Source: Varanus komodoensis
Taxonomy: Eukaryota; Chordata; Lepidosauria; Squamata; Varanidae
Length of the DNA stretch: 64,000 bases
Assembly: GCF_004798865.1 (NCBI RefSeq)
Contig: NW_025335268.1
Coordinates: forward strand, 33,581,678 to 33,645,677
Direction: 5' to 3'
Shown here: one piece after another, positions 46,225 to 58,689 of the stretch
Layout of the letters: every line of letters begins with the position of its first letter
Numbering within the stretch: the first letter of the stretch is position 1
Translations under genes and position numbers: made by a program
The notes under the pieces: model-generated
Databases searched by the model: none
The model's input: the letters and a program-made list of their open reading frames with translations, nothing else
What the model was told of the DNA's origin: nothing

Positions 46225-47849
46225 CTATGGTTGTCCTTCTAGCTTCAGAAGTTTGGCAGCCTTGTGGATCAGCGTGCGCCATGTCGATCGGTCTTGTGCC
46301 AGGGTCTCCCAGGAGGTGGTGTGGATAACCAGGGACTTGAGAGAGGCTTTCAGAGTGTCTTTGTATCGCTTCTTTTGTCCCTCGTGTGATCGCTTTCCTT
46401 GAGACAGCTCACCATAGAAGAGTTGTTTGGGGATGCGGTGGTCTGGCATCCTTGCAACATGGCCTGCCCAGCGTGTCTGGGCTTTCATCAGCAGGGTGTG
46501 AACTGATGGCTGACCTGCTCTGGAGAGGACCTGTGTCTGGCACCTTGTCCTGCCACCGGATCCTCAAAAGTCTGCGGAGGCAAGTCGTGTGGAAGTGGTT
46601 CAGTTGCCTAGCATGCCTCCTGTATACTGTCCAGGTCTCACTGGCATACATCAGGGTAGTTAGCACTACTGCTCGGTAGACTTTAAGCTTTGTAGCAAGG
46701 CTTATTCCACGGCGGTCCCACACTTTGGTCTGCAGTCTGCCGAATGCAGAGCTTGTCTTGGCGATTCTGCAGTTGACCTCGATGTCAATTGTCACTGCGC
46801 GGGAGAGGGTGCTGCCAAGGTATGTAAATTGGTCCACAGCTTGCAGCTTTTGTCCCTTCACTGTGATGGTGGGCTCTTGGTATTGGGCTTTCAGAGCTGG
46901 CTGATGCATCACTTTGGTTTTCTTTGTGTTGATGAGTAGGCCGAAGTTGTCACATGCTGCTGCGAATTTGTCCATGATGGCTTGCATTTCCTGCAGTGAT
47001 CCAGCATTCAGGGCACAGTCATCAGTCAAAAGGAGGTCTCGTAGCACAGTCTCCTTTATCTTGGTGACACCCTGGAGTCTTTGCAGGTTGAACAGTTTCC
47101 CATCAGTCCTGTATTTCAGGCTGACTCCCAAGGAGTTGTTCTGAAAGGCATCTGTCAGAATGGCTGAAAACATTATGCTGAACAGGGTCGGTGCCAGCAT
47201 GCACCCTTGCTTGATGCCATTTGTGATGGGAAAGGCCTCTGAAGCTTCCTCGTCATCCAAAACAAGAGCTGTCATGCCGTCATGGAACTGGCGTACCATC
47301 AGGATGAATCTGTCAGGGCACCCAAACTTCAACATGATGCTCCACAGACCTTCGCGACTCACGGTGTCAAAAGTCTTGGTGAGGTCCACAAAGATTCTGC
47401 TCTTGGCACTTCTCTTGGAGCTATCGGGCTGCGAAGATCATGTCCACAGTGCCACGCTCTTTGTGGAAGCCACACTGTGTCTCAGGTAGTAGACCCTGTT
47501 CCAGGTGGTCAGTCAGGCAGTTCAGCAACACACGTGCAAGGATCTTGCCTGCAATGGAGAGCAGTGATATTCCTCTATGATTATCACAGACTTGTCAATT
47601 TCCTTTCCTCTTGTAGAGGTGTACGAGGGACGCGTCTTTCAGTTCCTGAGGAATGGATCCTTGACTCCAGAAGGACTGGAACAGCTGAGTGAGTTTGTCA
47701 ACAAGCAATGCACCACCTTTCTTATAGACTTCCTCTGGGATCACATCAGATCCTGGAGCCTTGCCACTAGACAGCTGGCTGATGGCCTGTAGGGTTTCAG
47801 ACTTTGATGATGGGGCATCCAGGCTGTGGTTGATATCTGCCTGGGGCAT
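46225..47849 (-). pseudogene. LINE reverse transcriptase and C-terminal region
   Basis: Starts with SSGKAPGSDVIPEEVYKKGG and KDASLVHLYKRKGN (RT blocks 0-1). A frame change is followed by DLTKTFDTVSREGLW (block A), ITNGIKQGCMLAPTLFS (block B), then LLLTDDCAL where the active-site box (usually FADD or YADD) stands, and VDQFTYLGSTLSRAV. After another frame change come WAGHVARMPDHRIPKQLFYG and QKKRYKDTLKASLK. All blocks are in canonical order, so the source element was complete. Confidence 0.9.
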
Positions 47850-48430
47850 TCTGTCAATCGCCTCATTATTGATGGAGGATGGGCGATTCAGTACGGATCA
47901 GAAGTGCTCAGCCCAATGCTGTAGAATCAGAGTCTTCTCAATAATGAGAGTTGCACATCTGAGTCCAGTAGAGGGGAGCTCCCTGAAGGCTGAGGTCCAT
48001 ACAAGGATCTGAGGGCTTTGTAGAACCGTTTGGCATTGTTTCTATCAGCAAACTTCTGGATTTCATCTGCTTTGGCACTCAACCAGGAGTCCTGCATCTT
48101 GCGAAGCTTGCTCTGTACAGTCTTGCGAGGGTTGTTGAAGGCGTTTTTCTTAGCTGTTGACAACGGGTCGTTCTGATGAGCACGGTGAAGGCAGTGCTTT
48201 TCAACAAGTAAGGTCTTGATCTCTTCATCGTTTTCATCAAACCAGTCCTGCTGTTTCCTGTGTGAGGGTCCAAGAACCTTTAGTGCAGAAGAGTGCACAA
48301 TATCCCGGAAGCATTCCCAGTCCTTCTCAGCATTTTCCTCTAATTGCAGCTCTGAGAGTTGGTTGTCAAGATCTGCTAGTGAAGCTGCTGTGTTGGGGCT
48401 CCTCAGTTTACTGACATTGGATCTTTTTCA

Positions 48431-49344
48431 TCACAGCTTTGTTTCCCTGTGGACGTCTCTTAGGCTTAATTTGGAGATGATGAGTCTGTGGTCAGTCCAA
48501 CAGTCAGCACTCAGCATGGCCTTGGTCACCCTTACATCCTGTCTGTTTTTCCTCTGCACGATGACATAATCAATGAGATGCCAGTGCTTGGAGCGTGGGT
48601 GCATCCAGGACGTCTTTTTGTGAGTGGGCAGGTGGAAGATGGTATTAGTGATGATCAGATCATGAGCTGCACATGTCTTCAGTAGTAGTAGGCCATTGCT
48701 GTTACATTTGCCAATTCCATTTTTTCCAATGACACTTTCCCAGGCAGAGTGATCGGATCCTACTCTCGTGTTGAAATCGCCAAGTAGAATCAGCCTGTCG
48801 GTGTGCTTCATGGATGAGAGTAGGGCACCGAGATCTTCATAAAACTTATCCTTTACTTCATCCAGATTCGTCATTGTGGGTGCGTTGGTGCTGATCAGTG
48901 TGGCTTGCTTTCCTCTCGGTAGTGGGAGATGCAATGTCATGCGTCAGTCGTTCAGGCCCTTGGGAAGACTGGCAGGTGTGCGGACAAGATGATTCTAACT
49001 GCAAAGCCAACTCCAGATTCACGATGATTGTCACTGCTACGTCCACACCAGAAGAATGTGTAACCGCCTCCTGTTTCTGTGATCTGACCTTCATTGGCTA
49101 GGCGAGTTTCACACAGGGCTGCAATATCGATGTTAAATCTTGCGAGCTCTCTGGCGACCAGGGCTGTTCTTCTTTCTGGTCGATCTGCTGAGGGGTTGTC
49201 TTGAAGCATGCGCACATTCCATGTGCCAATAGTCATTGGTGTTACCTTGCGTTTGCATTTTGTTTGCAGTTTTGTTGTTCGACAGCATAAGATGGGATCC
49301 CCTCCAGCCACGGTAAGCTGGCCAGCGTTCTGTGAAGCAAACAA
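48431..49344 (-). pseudogene. LINE endonuclease domain (APE type)
   Basis: Read on the minus strand, the domain shows GTWNVRML, then IDIAALCETRL with the catalytic Glu, GVGFAVR, then after a frame change APTMTNLDEVKDKFYEDL, RLILLGDFNTRVG, TSWMHPRSKHWHLIDYVIV and CWTDHRLIISKL. The GDFN and DHR motifs give the catalytic Asp/Asn and His of the exonuclease-endonuclease-phosphatase fold. This enzyme nicks the target DNA to prime reverse transcription. One frameshift separates the two halves. Confidence 0.88.
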
Positions 49345-50094
49345 TGTTTAGGACACCTTTTCTAGCCCCTTCTTCTTGCTACAGAGGTGAGCAGTGCGAT
49401 CCTAAAGAGGGCTGCTGAGTCACTCAGGTAGACGCCAAATCCAGCTGTTGCTTTGGTCAGCAAGAAGACGACCATTAGACCTGAGCCACCAGTGTGCAGG
49501 TCCGCGGCTACAGCTCCCAGTGTATCCACACCTGCTTTGTTGCTCACCTATCGCCACAGGACTTCGAGGTTTACTAGAACTGAGGATGTCAAGACTTGTG
49601 CGTGAATTGGATTAAAGTGAGGGAGAGGTGCGCATAGCCTCACTCTCTCTTCCCAGAATCCATCTTGCTCCAGTGGCAGGACAAGAGTCGAGACGTTTGG
49701 AGATGGGCTGGGCGCAGTGGTTGACCAGGGCGTCTTCATGTCTTGCCATGCTCTTAGCGTACCACAACGCTTGCAGAAACCGCTTTCATGACCGTTGGTC
49801 CTATTCTAGTAGGTCTCATCCACTCAATCCGCCAGAGTCTGTCTTCACATGCTCGGGACAGACAAATCCCTATCTCACCGAAGGTCTTGACCCAACGGCT
49901 ACCCTCTACCTGGCTTGGCCAGCCTGTCGAAGCTGTTGCCTGGGGTGTGGCCGCTGTGCATGCTACAGCTACTGGGAGCCACAGGTGAGAGCTGGGTGAC
50001 AAGTGGGGACCAAAGGTGGACGAGCTGCCCTAAGAGGACACGACATGCCCCTACACCAGAGGTGCTACCCCTCCCTGATCACCCCATACACCCC

Positions 50095-50106
50095 AAAGAT
50101 GAAGTT
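50095..50106. repeat. 12-bp target-site duplication, right copy
   Basis: AAAGATGAAGTT, identical to 46005-46016. It marks the 5' boundary of the minus-strand LINE. Confidence 0.88.
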
Positions 50107-50134
50107 AAACCCAAGATGTATTGCAAGGCAGAGC

Positions 50135-50884
50135 AAAAATTCCATGTTGAAAATTTTTAGGAAAGGAGCTGGAAAGAAAATGGCCAATATCATAGTACTT
50201 TGATGCAAATCTATGGTACAAGCACACTTGGAATCCTATATACAGTTCCAGTTGATGTGTCTCACAAAGTATATTGTAGAGCTGGAAAAGATGCAAAAAT
50301 AGACAACCGAATGAATGACCAAGGAGCTGGAGGACTCCCTGAACGGGAAGAGTTTGGGGGAGGCAGGTGACTGCTGTGGAGCTCCTTATCCATTGCAGCT
50401 ACCTGTGGTGGTGAACCTATTTTGGGGATAGAGTTCAGCACTGTGGAGAGCTCCCATTCATCTCTGAATGAGAACTGCAATGGATAAGGAGATGTCATGA
50501 GAGTCATCAGAAAGTTGGCAGTGTTGGGGACTTTTTTTGCTTTGAAAAAAGGCTTGAAATGGGAGACCTGGCCAAGGTGGTACATTAAATCATGCATGGT
50601 GTGAAGAAAGTGATTAGGGAGAAACCTCACTCTCGCATAATATTAGACTCTGGGTTTATCTACTGAAGTGGAAAGGTGGACGATCCAGGACAGATAAAAG
50701 GATGTACTTCTTCAGACAGCACATTGCCATAAGATGGATTGATGACCATCAATTGGGATAGTTTGAACAGAGAACTAGACAAATTCATGGAGGAATAAGG
50801 CTGTCTGTGGCTATTAGATATGATGGCTTTTTAACTGAGTGGATTGTGGGTGATTGACCTCGTTGTGCCTACAGGAATTGGCTA
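50135..50884 (+). mobile_element. CR1 LINE fragment carrying an insertion
   Basis: The + strand follows CR1 ORF2 near its end: AAAATGGCCAATATCATAGT, CACACTTGGAATCCTATATA, GTAGAGCTGGAAAAGATGCA, then after an insertion AATCATGCATGGTGTGAAG, ACAGATAAAAGGATGTACTT and AATTCATGGAGGAATAAGGC. It begins about 30 bp beyond the LINE at 46017-50094. Stops and small indels are frequent. Confidence 0.8.
50360..50520. mobile_element. about 160-bp hairpin insertion within CR1
   Basis: CR1 similarity stops near AGTTTGGGG (50351-50359) and resumes near GTGTTGGGG (50521-50529). The intervening 161 bp are foreign and contain a perfect 17-bp inverted repeat: CTCCTTATCCATTGCAG at 50382-50398 and CTGCAATGGATAAGGAG at 50475-50491. 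A short MITE is the likely explanation. The flanking similar 9-mers agree at 7 of 9 positions and may be a target duplication or simply CR1 sequence. Confidence 0.6.
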
Positions 50885-53800
50885 CTGAGTCCCTTGGCAA
50901 AAGCAGCCAAAAAAGAAAAATCCTTGCTGCTTTTGCTGAGCGCCTCCTGGTTGACCACCAGTGCCAGCTGCCCCAAAATGCCAAGCAACACTGAGAAGCA
51001 GCTGAGACCGGCCTCCTCCATCCCCACTGCTTCAGCGAGTCATTGCAGGCTTGGCCTGGATTTTTCCTATTTCAGCTTCCTTTTCTCTGGAAATAGCAGA
51101 AGCCAACTGTGAGTGATGCCAATTTGGCAGCAATGAACAGTCCTTTCAAAGTGCCCCAGCGGCACCTTGATGGGGCTGCTCATGATTGTCCAACATTTTG
51201 AAAAAAATGTTGTTGTTCCCAGCAATTTACATAAATATTTGCAGGGGAAAACATTTTTAAAAACATTACCTTACCTGTGCATCTGCCAACATTTGCATTT
51301 GTGTGGCTTTAGAGCTGGCTTTTGTAATCCCCCGGGGTGGGGGGAGGTTTTAAAGGAAAAAAGCCCAAAATGATTCATGAACATAGCAGGGAGGTAGGAC
51401 CCAACTCAGTTCTCTTATGGTGACCAATCAGATACCCCCCAGGAAGACTGGGGGAGACAAGGGAAGGGAGGGGACCAACAACCCAAGGAAATTCCAAATG
51501 TCTCTTGGGCTCTTCTTACGTAGCTTGTTCACACGACAAGGAACCTGCCCTGGGAAAAACTCGGTGCCCAGATATGCCCAGTGTGCCATCAAAGACAAGG
51601 CTATTCCACCGGAGCTTGTATTGCTCCTCTTCATGCAAAAGAAAATTGTGTGTGTGGTGGGGGGCGGGGGAGTGAACAGCAATGCTGAGACTGAGCAAGT
51701 TCTATTCTTAGAAAAAAGGTAAAATTCTCAAAGAATTGTCTCGGGTACAAAAGGGCCTTTGCTGCTTTCCCACTGACAGTATATCATTTTCAACTGACTG
51801 CATCTGAAAACAGATAAGACAAATCAGGATGAATCTAAAAATTAACATAATTGAGGACAAAAGTGGCGAGCTTTTGCTTTGAACAAAGAGGTGCATCACT
51901 GAGTCACAGAAGATGAAACATTCATGCAATCAGCCAAGGCTACAGGCTGACTAGGGGTGACGAGAGACCCACGACAGGCTCCCAATTATAGAACAGCCTT
52001 ATTCGAGCAATCATCTACAAGTTTTTTTGCATATGAGCAAGAATAAGCTGCACAGGCTGAATGATGCATATTGCTAATAAATATAAAAGAAATGCATTGA
52101 AATCTAACTAAGCTTAACTATTGCATCTCAGAAAAGGCATTTCACAAAAGGCATTTTGTGTTCCTCTTATTTGATCATGTATGTGAACACTGTTTAATCA
52201 CTTAGGGAAGGTGAGATACAAGATAAAGGGGTGGATTAGAATGAGCCTATTGACCCATGATTTATAGTTATGCTTGCTCAGACTTTTTATAAGGCAGCCA
52301 TAAAGAATGCCCTCCTTTGTCATCACTTTTTTTTTTACAATGAGCAATATGCCAGTTTCAAAAGGCAATCAGATCTAAAAAGATTGCTGCACTTTATAAT
52401 CGAGGCACACAAAAATCCACAAATGGTCAATGATGAAGCAGTTGTGATCCCTAGTCCATCCTTAAGCACAATTATATATGGTGATAGCCCTGAGAGAAGA
52501 AAATGAGCTCCTGAATCTTGGATCTATGAGAAATAATGTAGCAGTGCTGTGTAGAATGGCCATGCCCAGTTTCCCAACAGGAAGAATATAACAGATATTT
52601 CATTTAAGGCAGCAGAAAAAGGCTGGGTTTTGGCATTACCACCCAGAGTTGGCTAAAGGCCACTTCACACCCTGCAATTTTAATGGGCCATTATTAAAAA
52701 AAAACATAATACATTTCTGCTAGGCTGTACTCTTTTACATGCATCTATGTGTTTGTCTCACATACTGGGCAGACATGTGCAAGGGCCAACTGAAGCTTCT
52801 TGTAGCTTGTTTCTGCAACAGGGATGGGTGGAGTTCAAGCTTATCAGACTTACGTTTTGTTTTTATTGGAATTCCAGGTGCTACAAATCTGAGCCAGGTA
52901 CAAAAGACAAGCTCTTAGGATAAAAGAATATGGTGTCTGGAGTTTTGGTGTCTGGAGTTTGTTTTGATTATCAAAACAGAACTGTGTTCACAGTCCTTTC
53001 AAACAAAAGTACATGCCTTAGTTACCCCCAAATTATCTTTATTTTATCAGCATAATTTAAGTGGAAGACATTAATTTTGTTGTTAATTGGTTAGGAGTCA
53101 GAAATCAGTCAGTAGATCTTGACCTATCTGGTACCCATTCTTGTCAATTTTTAAATGCCCATAAAATAACCTTATTTTTAATTTTTTCTTTCTGTTTTAC
53201 TAATATGTGCTCAACTGGCAGTCTGGGGGCATAATCATGATTGTAGGTTGTAAATTGTTGGTCCTGGTAGTCCTCAACCATTTCCAAAACAAATGTCCTC
53301 TCCCCTAATTTCCCCCCATTTTTCTCTCTCCACATAAGGATTTCATTGTGCATATCAATGAAGTGTAGGTTTTTGCATGACTCTGGTACAGGTGAGACCC
53401 GCTTCTGGACCTCTACATTGAAAACCTATTGTCAAAATTAAAATACATACCTCATTTCCCTTTCTGACTTGTTGAAGAAGTAGAATAATGTGGGCCAAAT
53501 AAGTGTCTTGGGGCTGCAAACGACAGGTACCCCCCACCCACCTCCACATACCCACAAACTGTGCTTAGTACCCATGATCTTTAAGTTAGTGTGCCTCAGT
53601 TTATCCTTCCTGTCCAATTGCTTCCTGCTATGGAGTGGTCCCACTCGTCTGCCTCCTGTTAACCCTTGGCTCCATTGCACTAGCCCCAGTGGGCACCTTC
53701 CACCACTCTATCAAAAATCACAGAATTTTGTGACAGCTTTCCAATTTCCTTTCAAAACTCTCTGAAAGAGCAGCCCTTCAGCATCTTACAGGATTGCAGC

Positions 53801-55289
53801 GTTCCTATGACTATCAAAGCATGCAGACGTCTTTTTTATATTGGGTCCTAACCATTCAGATGTTTTTGAACTGGGAATGTGCATATTCTAATTCACTGAC
53901 ATGTACTTAGAACTGTAAAAGTTTAGACTTGAGAAGGAAGTGCTTAAGAACACGTAAGAAAACATGTTACAGAGTGCGCTGTTTCATTTAAATGCTGAAT
54001 CAAGTATGGAGAAATGTCAATAATTGCCTCAGCTGTATCCATTCATACTTGATGGACAAGTCCACAGTAGGATGACAGATTATTCTGAATTATTCCAAGG
54101 CATCTTTTTGGTATCTCCTGCAGGATCCAAATCCTGCTAATCTAATGCAACTTGGCTGTACAGAGATTTTCCCCTCTCCCCACCAATTTTATTCTTTCAT
54201 ATGAGTTTTTAAATGGTATGTTTCAACATTGTATTCCAAAAGATATCATCACTGTTCCCTAATAAGTGTAATATGTGTTTCAGATTTGAAGTTTTAAAAG
54301 AAAACTACTGAGTTATCTGATTCTGGGAAAAAAGCATCCAGAAATGCCTTAGTTGCTGGGAAAAAATGGTTTTCTTTTGTGTTAGATGTAGGAGGCTTAT
54401 GAAACTTCAAATACCCTTCTGAATTGAGGACCAAACATTAAAAAACTCCATTCGAAAAGAAATATTTTGGAACAGTTCCAAGCAGCTGAGAATAGACATA
54501 GAATAGAAAATGTGTCTCAGCCTGAACAATGGCATTGCTACTGCAAAGCTATATTACAAAAACTAAAGGAAATGCCATAAAAACTGAGATGATCTATGAA
54601 AAGAAAATAAAGTGATCCGATTAAACAAGAGACATCTCTAGCACATAAAACAGAATGGTCTGAATTGAAAACAGGACTGTGTTGTTGAGGACAATGGGCA
54701 ACTGTAATTCGGAGAGAGGCATGAGGAATAATGCACAACCAGATATACTTTGGGCATAAAAGAATATCCTACAGAAGACGGGAGAATATTCCAATATGAA
54801 TAATACCTTCTTGAATGAAGGCAGTGAGTCATGGTTGACTAGTCATATCCCAGCTAATTTCATTCTATCGATATATTTTTCCAAAATTAAATCATTGCTA
54901 CCACCAGCATTTTTAACTTCTCCTTCATGATTTTACATGCCGAATCTGGTGATGAAGAATCTGTTTTGCAGCAACTTAAGATGTGAGCCAAAAGATACGG
55001 TGGGACATTTAAATATATATATGCTGGGATCCCACTTGCTCTGATGGGATCACATCCTGAAAAGTTGTTTGCACATCTGGGCCAGATGCTTGGGATCTTG
55101 TTCCAAATTACATTAAAAGAGTTCATTCTTTCTCACTAGCATAGCTGTTTTTTACTCTTGAGAATATTAATGTTTGTTCACCAAACAAACATCCTTTTAT
55201 CCTTGTTCTTTTGGAAAACATATATCCAGTCCTTCAGACCATAGTTCCTCATGGAAGCTTGCATAAATTTAAAATTTGAAAACATTTTG

Positions 55290-55440
55290 ATACAAAATCA
55301 ACCTGATATAAAATAAACCACATACAAATACAGCAGAAAAACAAGGGCAGCAATAAAACAATATAAACTAGATTAAAACGGTGCATAAAACCTAAACAGC
55401 TAATAGACCTGGGCAATAAAAAGGTCTTTCTTTAGTGTTA
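55290..55440 (-). mobile_element. LINE tail, degraded
   Basis: AT-rich stretch with AACCTGATATAAAATAAACC, AATAAAACAATATAAAC and AAAAAGGTCTTTCTTTAG, resembling the reverse complement of an L2-like 3' UTR. Weak. Confidence 0.35.
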
Positions 55441-55454
55441 AAAAGATATTGGGC

Positions 55455-55965
55455 TCTGTGCTGAGCTATTCATTGACAATATTTATATACTGACCCATGA
55501 TAAAGGTTTTCAGTGCAGCTTACAATAAAAAGCAGCACCATAAAAACAATAAACATAAAAGCTAAAACACAATAAATCCTGAGACTGCACAGGAAAACCA
55601 GCAACAGTGCATAACATTACTAAAAAAAAGTTCTTAAAAGCACTGCAAAATTTGAAGATTTGAAAGACTTGGAAAAATGATTATGGACTTGGGACCAGGA
55701 GGACCATAACATGGATGCCAGGCAAGCAGAACTGGGGAGAACTTTCGGCAAATAGAGCCCCAGCACTCAAAAGGCCACCTCCATGGAGTCATTGGTCACA
55801 CTGCACTTTTCGTGTCATGCCAAGAGAAGGCCTCAGAAGATGACCTTAGGGCTCAGGTAGGTCATGTGGGAAGTAACCTGGCCACCAACCTTTCTTGCAG
55901 ACATTGTTCCAAAGCCAAGGTGCCACAGATGAAAAGGCCTTCCCTTGTTCACTACCTGCCTTGAG
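55455..55965 (-). mobile_element. L2-like LINE 3' region, degraded
   Basis: Starts with TTATATACTGACCCATGATAAAGG (tail), then AAAACAATAAACATAAAAGC, then a coding-like part CAGAACTGGGGAGAAC, CACTCAAAAGGCCACC and AGATGACCTTAGGGCTCAGG, comparable to LINE C-terminal sequence seen in squamates. Too worn for a firm family. Confidence 0.4.
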
Positions 55966-56821
55966 GCAAAAAAGAAGGGAGGCAAAAAAGAGCTTTGAGG
56001 AAGATGTTCAGGTCAAACAATATTACAATTAATTTAGCTATGCAGGAAATGTTCCCTTGCATTGATGTAAGTGCACATGTCCCAGTTCAGATCAGGACCC
56101 CTATAATCCAAGAGGGGAGTGTCTTAAACTTTCCCTCCCATTTCTCCCCCCACCAAAAAAAAAACCAAAAATCTACAATCTATGGGGGGTGATGATGATA
56201 TTGACTCAAGAAAGGTATCATGACCAGTAGCTATAAAATCAAAGTCAGTTAGATTTCTCTTTGCAGAATGGTACAAATAATGAGTGCCATTTCAGCAGAA
56301 AAGATACAATTTTTAATATGAATGGATCAGTTACCTCATAAACAACTTTTAAGATTAAAAGTGTTTTAAATGATAGATCTTAAATTAAATGGTTTGTGAT
56401 CATGTTTTTTAATTTATAGGAACCTCTAAAAGCAGAAGCAACATCTTTAATACAAGGCAGGGTCTTCCCTTTTTTTCACTTGAGGCAAAGGGATTGCTGG
56501 TTTTGGCATGCATTTGTCACTTTATTCTCTATACCCATCAGCATTCTGTTTGTAGAATGGGTAGGTAGGCACTCATGCAACTTGTATACAGGTGGAGGGG
56601 AAGCAAGCCCCTCCCTAGAAAGGTATCTGAGTCTTTAGTGGTGAGCAAATGTTCCCTTTTCAACTTTACATATGATATCAAAGGGAACCTAGACAAGTAG
56701 CTCGCTCCACCCACCCATTACCCCTTATTGCTGCACACCTCTAGTTCCTTGAAAGAAAGGCACTTTTCACTTACAACTGAAGTATAAACTTGAAATTAAA
56801 AGAATGCTGCACCTCTAAGCT

Positions 56822-56866
56822 CACCTGGAAATGAATTCCATCAAAATCAATAGGACATGTTTTAAA
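56822..56866. repeat. possible half copy of palindromic family B
   Basis: CACCTGGAAATGAATTCCATCAAAATCAATAGGACAT, given here in essence as CCTGGAAATGAATTCCAT plus CAATAGGACA, resembles the family B centre (GGGAGTAAGTCCCATTG type). Weak. Confidence 0.3.
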
Positions 56867-57269
56867 GAAAATGCTTTTTGGATGGGAGTATCCAGTTACT
56901 AATTTTTCAGAAAGTAAGATGTTGGGCACTGTACACTCCCTTATTGTGAAGCCTATCCTTCACACATGCACACATGCACAGAGAGGTGGGGCATGGGCAG
57001 GGGGGAATGTTGCTAGATCATGCCATTGTTCTTTGTGGCTTCCCTGTCTCAGAAATGCAGCTGGGCAACCAAGAACAGGGAAAGTTGCATCTTCTACTCC
57101 TGCTTCTGTTTTCTCCTCTGTCACTTGCTGCTTGAAGAAAGAATGACTCTCAGCCATCATATATTTACTATGGATTGTTTATTATTATACTTTATCATTC
57201 TTAAGATATTGTCACGCAAGGTCTTAAAATACTACATTAATAATTTGATGTCCTCATACAGTACTTTGT

Positions 57270-57482
57270 TAAACTATGGAACTTGTTCCCTCATGTTTTG
57301 GAAGACTTTAAAAGGGGATTAGCCAAATTCATAGAGCATCATGTCCTGATGGCTATATGCTGCCTCCAGGATTGGGGGCAGAATGCCTCTACACACCAGT
57401 TGCTGGTAAAGTAACCATGAGGGAGCTCTTGCATTCATGTCCTGTTTGAGAGTTTGCCACAAGCAGCTGGCTGATCACTGTG
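57270..57482 (+). mobile_element. CR1 LINE 3' region
   Basis: AACTATGGAACTTGTTCCCTC, GACTTTAAAAGGGGATTAGCC, GTCCTGATGGCTATATGCTG and CACCAGTTGCTGGTAAAG, followed by CACTGTGTGACCAGAA, follow the squamate CR1 3' end in + orientation. The last ~60 bp of the consensus are missing. Confidence 0.78.
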
Positions 57483-58387
57483 TGACCAGAAATTCTATCA
57501 TAATATTTATTATTGCAAAAGTTTAAAGGCAGGGGGCATTTTATACAAGTGTAATTGTGAAGTATGCTGATGCCTGAAGAAAGGTTTTGATTTAACCAAT
57601 GGAGCTGCTTCCCAGATTTTCCTTAATTGAGATAGCTGCAGGTTTTGAGAAGGCAATAAGAAGCGTTACAAACATCTCTTCCATATCTAAAGGTAACACC
57701 AGAATCCTGAAAATTCATAGAAATTTGCTTGCCTCCACAAAAGTCAGCAAATAGCCCCCTGTGACAAATTACAAAATGCATTACAAGTTTTCACTCTTGA
57801 GGAAAATATATTAAGTGTATTCTTTTTCTTTAAGTCATGCCCAGTGTTTGTCTCAATGGAACATGGAATTACTCATTAGCAAATGATTTCTTATTAATTC
57901 AGTCAATACAAAGCCGAAGAGCTCAATCTTCATTTCCAGTGTGACATGTAGCTATTGAAAATTTCATTAATATACATTAACCCATGGAGAGAGTTCCTGC
58001 TGATGAGCTGACACATGACAGAAGTAAATTACCCTCATAACATTTACAAATGTTGTTTAATTATAGAAATGCTATTTGTGTAATTTCCACATGTTATATA
58101 TTTCCACATTGCAGGAGAGTGGTCGTGGTGATTTCTCAGTGGGAATGACTTGCCAACGTGCCCACATCTTCTTCACCATCTCCCTTCTTTTATGTACCCA
58201 GTGACAAACACTATTGACAATAAGCGAAATCAAAATCTTAAATAAATTTGGTGAGGAGATTGTTTTTAATGTACATTGAAGGTTTGCTGTAATGGTAACA
58301 ATCTCAGTGCAGCAACAAATAATCAAAGCCAGAAGCATGCATGCTAATTCCACACCTTCTGTTCTTTAGAAGATTGTTCAAGACCCA

Positions 58388-58545
58388 GGGTAGTATCTTG
58401 AAGAATGAAGAGTCTCAGGTCCCAATCCTAACTTAGCCACAAAGTTCACTGAGTGATGGTGAGCCCCTGATGAACTCTTCATAAAATTTGCATCACAGGT
58501 TTGTGCTGTGGATAAAATAGGGAGGGTATATTAAGCACCTGCACT
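58388..58545 (+). mobile_element. SINE, heavily degraded
   Basis: GAAGAGTCTCAGGTCCCAATCC in place of the B-box region, then AACTTAGCCACAAAGTTCAC and GAGTGATGGTGAGCCC, then GCATCACAGGTTTGTGCTGTG. Same order as the SINE at 3381 but strongly diverged. Confidence 0.5.
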
Positions 58546-58689
58546 TCGAATTCTCAGTTGCTCCTTAAAGACAGGTACCAAGGAAAAGCAAGGTCAGTTC
58601 TGGATCTCTCGAAGAAAAGCAATGAGAAGCACTCACTCACCTCTTGCCCCTCTGGTGGAAGGGATTCACAATTTAACTCTTTATAACAA

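Larger units (their letters stand above)
46017..50094 (-). mobile_element. full-length non-LTR retrotransposon, clade uncertain
   Basis: A 4,078-bp LINE flanked by perfect 12-bp duplications. From its 5' end (50094) it has about 0.75 kb of leader, a single ORF2-type protein from about 49340 to 46070, a 3' UTR of only about 50 bp and a (CAT)n tail. The protein has an apurinic-type endonuclease, a reverse transcriptase, a conserved C-terminal region and a zinc-finger motif. It is not CR1, L2 or BovB: motif wording differs throughout, and the endonuclease opens TIGTWNVRMLQDN. The reading frame changes at least four times, so the copy is dead, though the perfect duplication suggests moderate age. 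I recall close relatives in fishes and many invertebrates; I cannot name the clade with confidence. Confidence 0.9.

Noticed and set aside
46085-49094. Many + strand frames of 65-136 codons
   Set aside because: All are antisense shadows of the minus-strand LINE.
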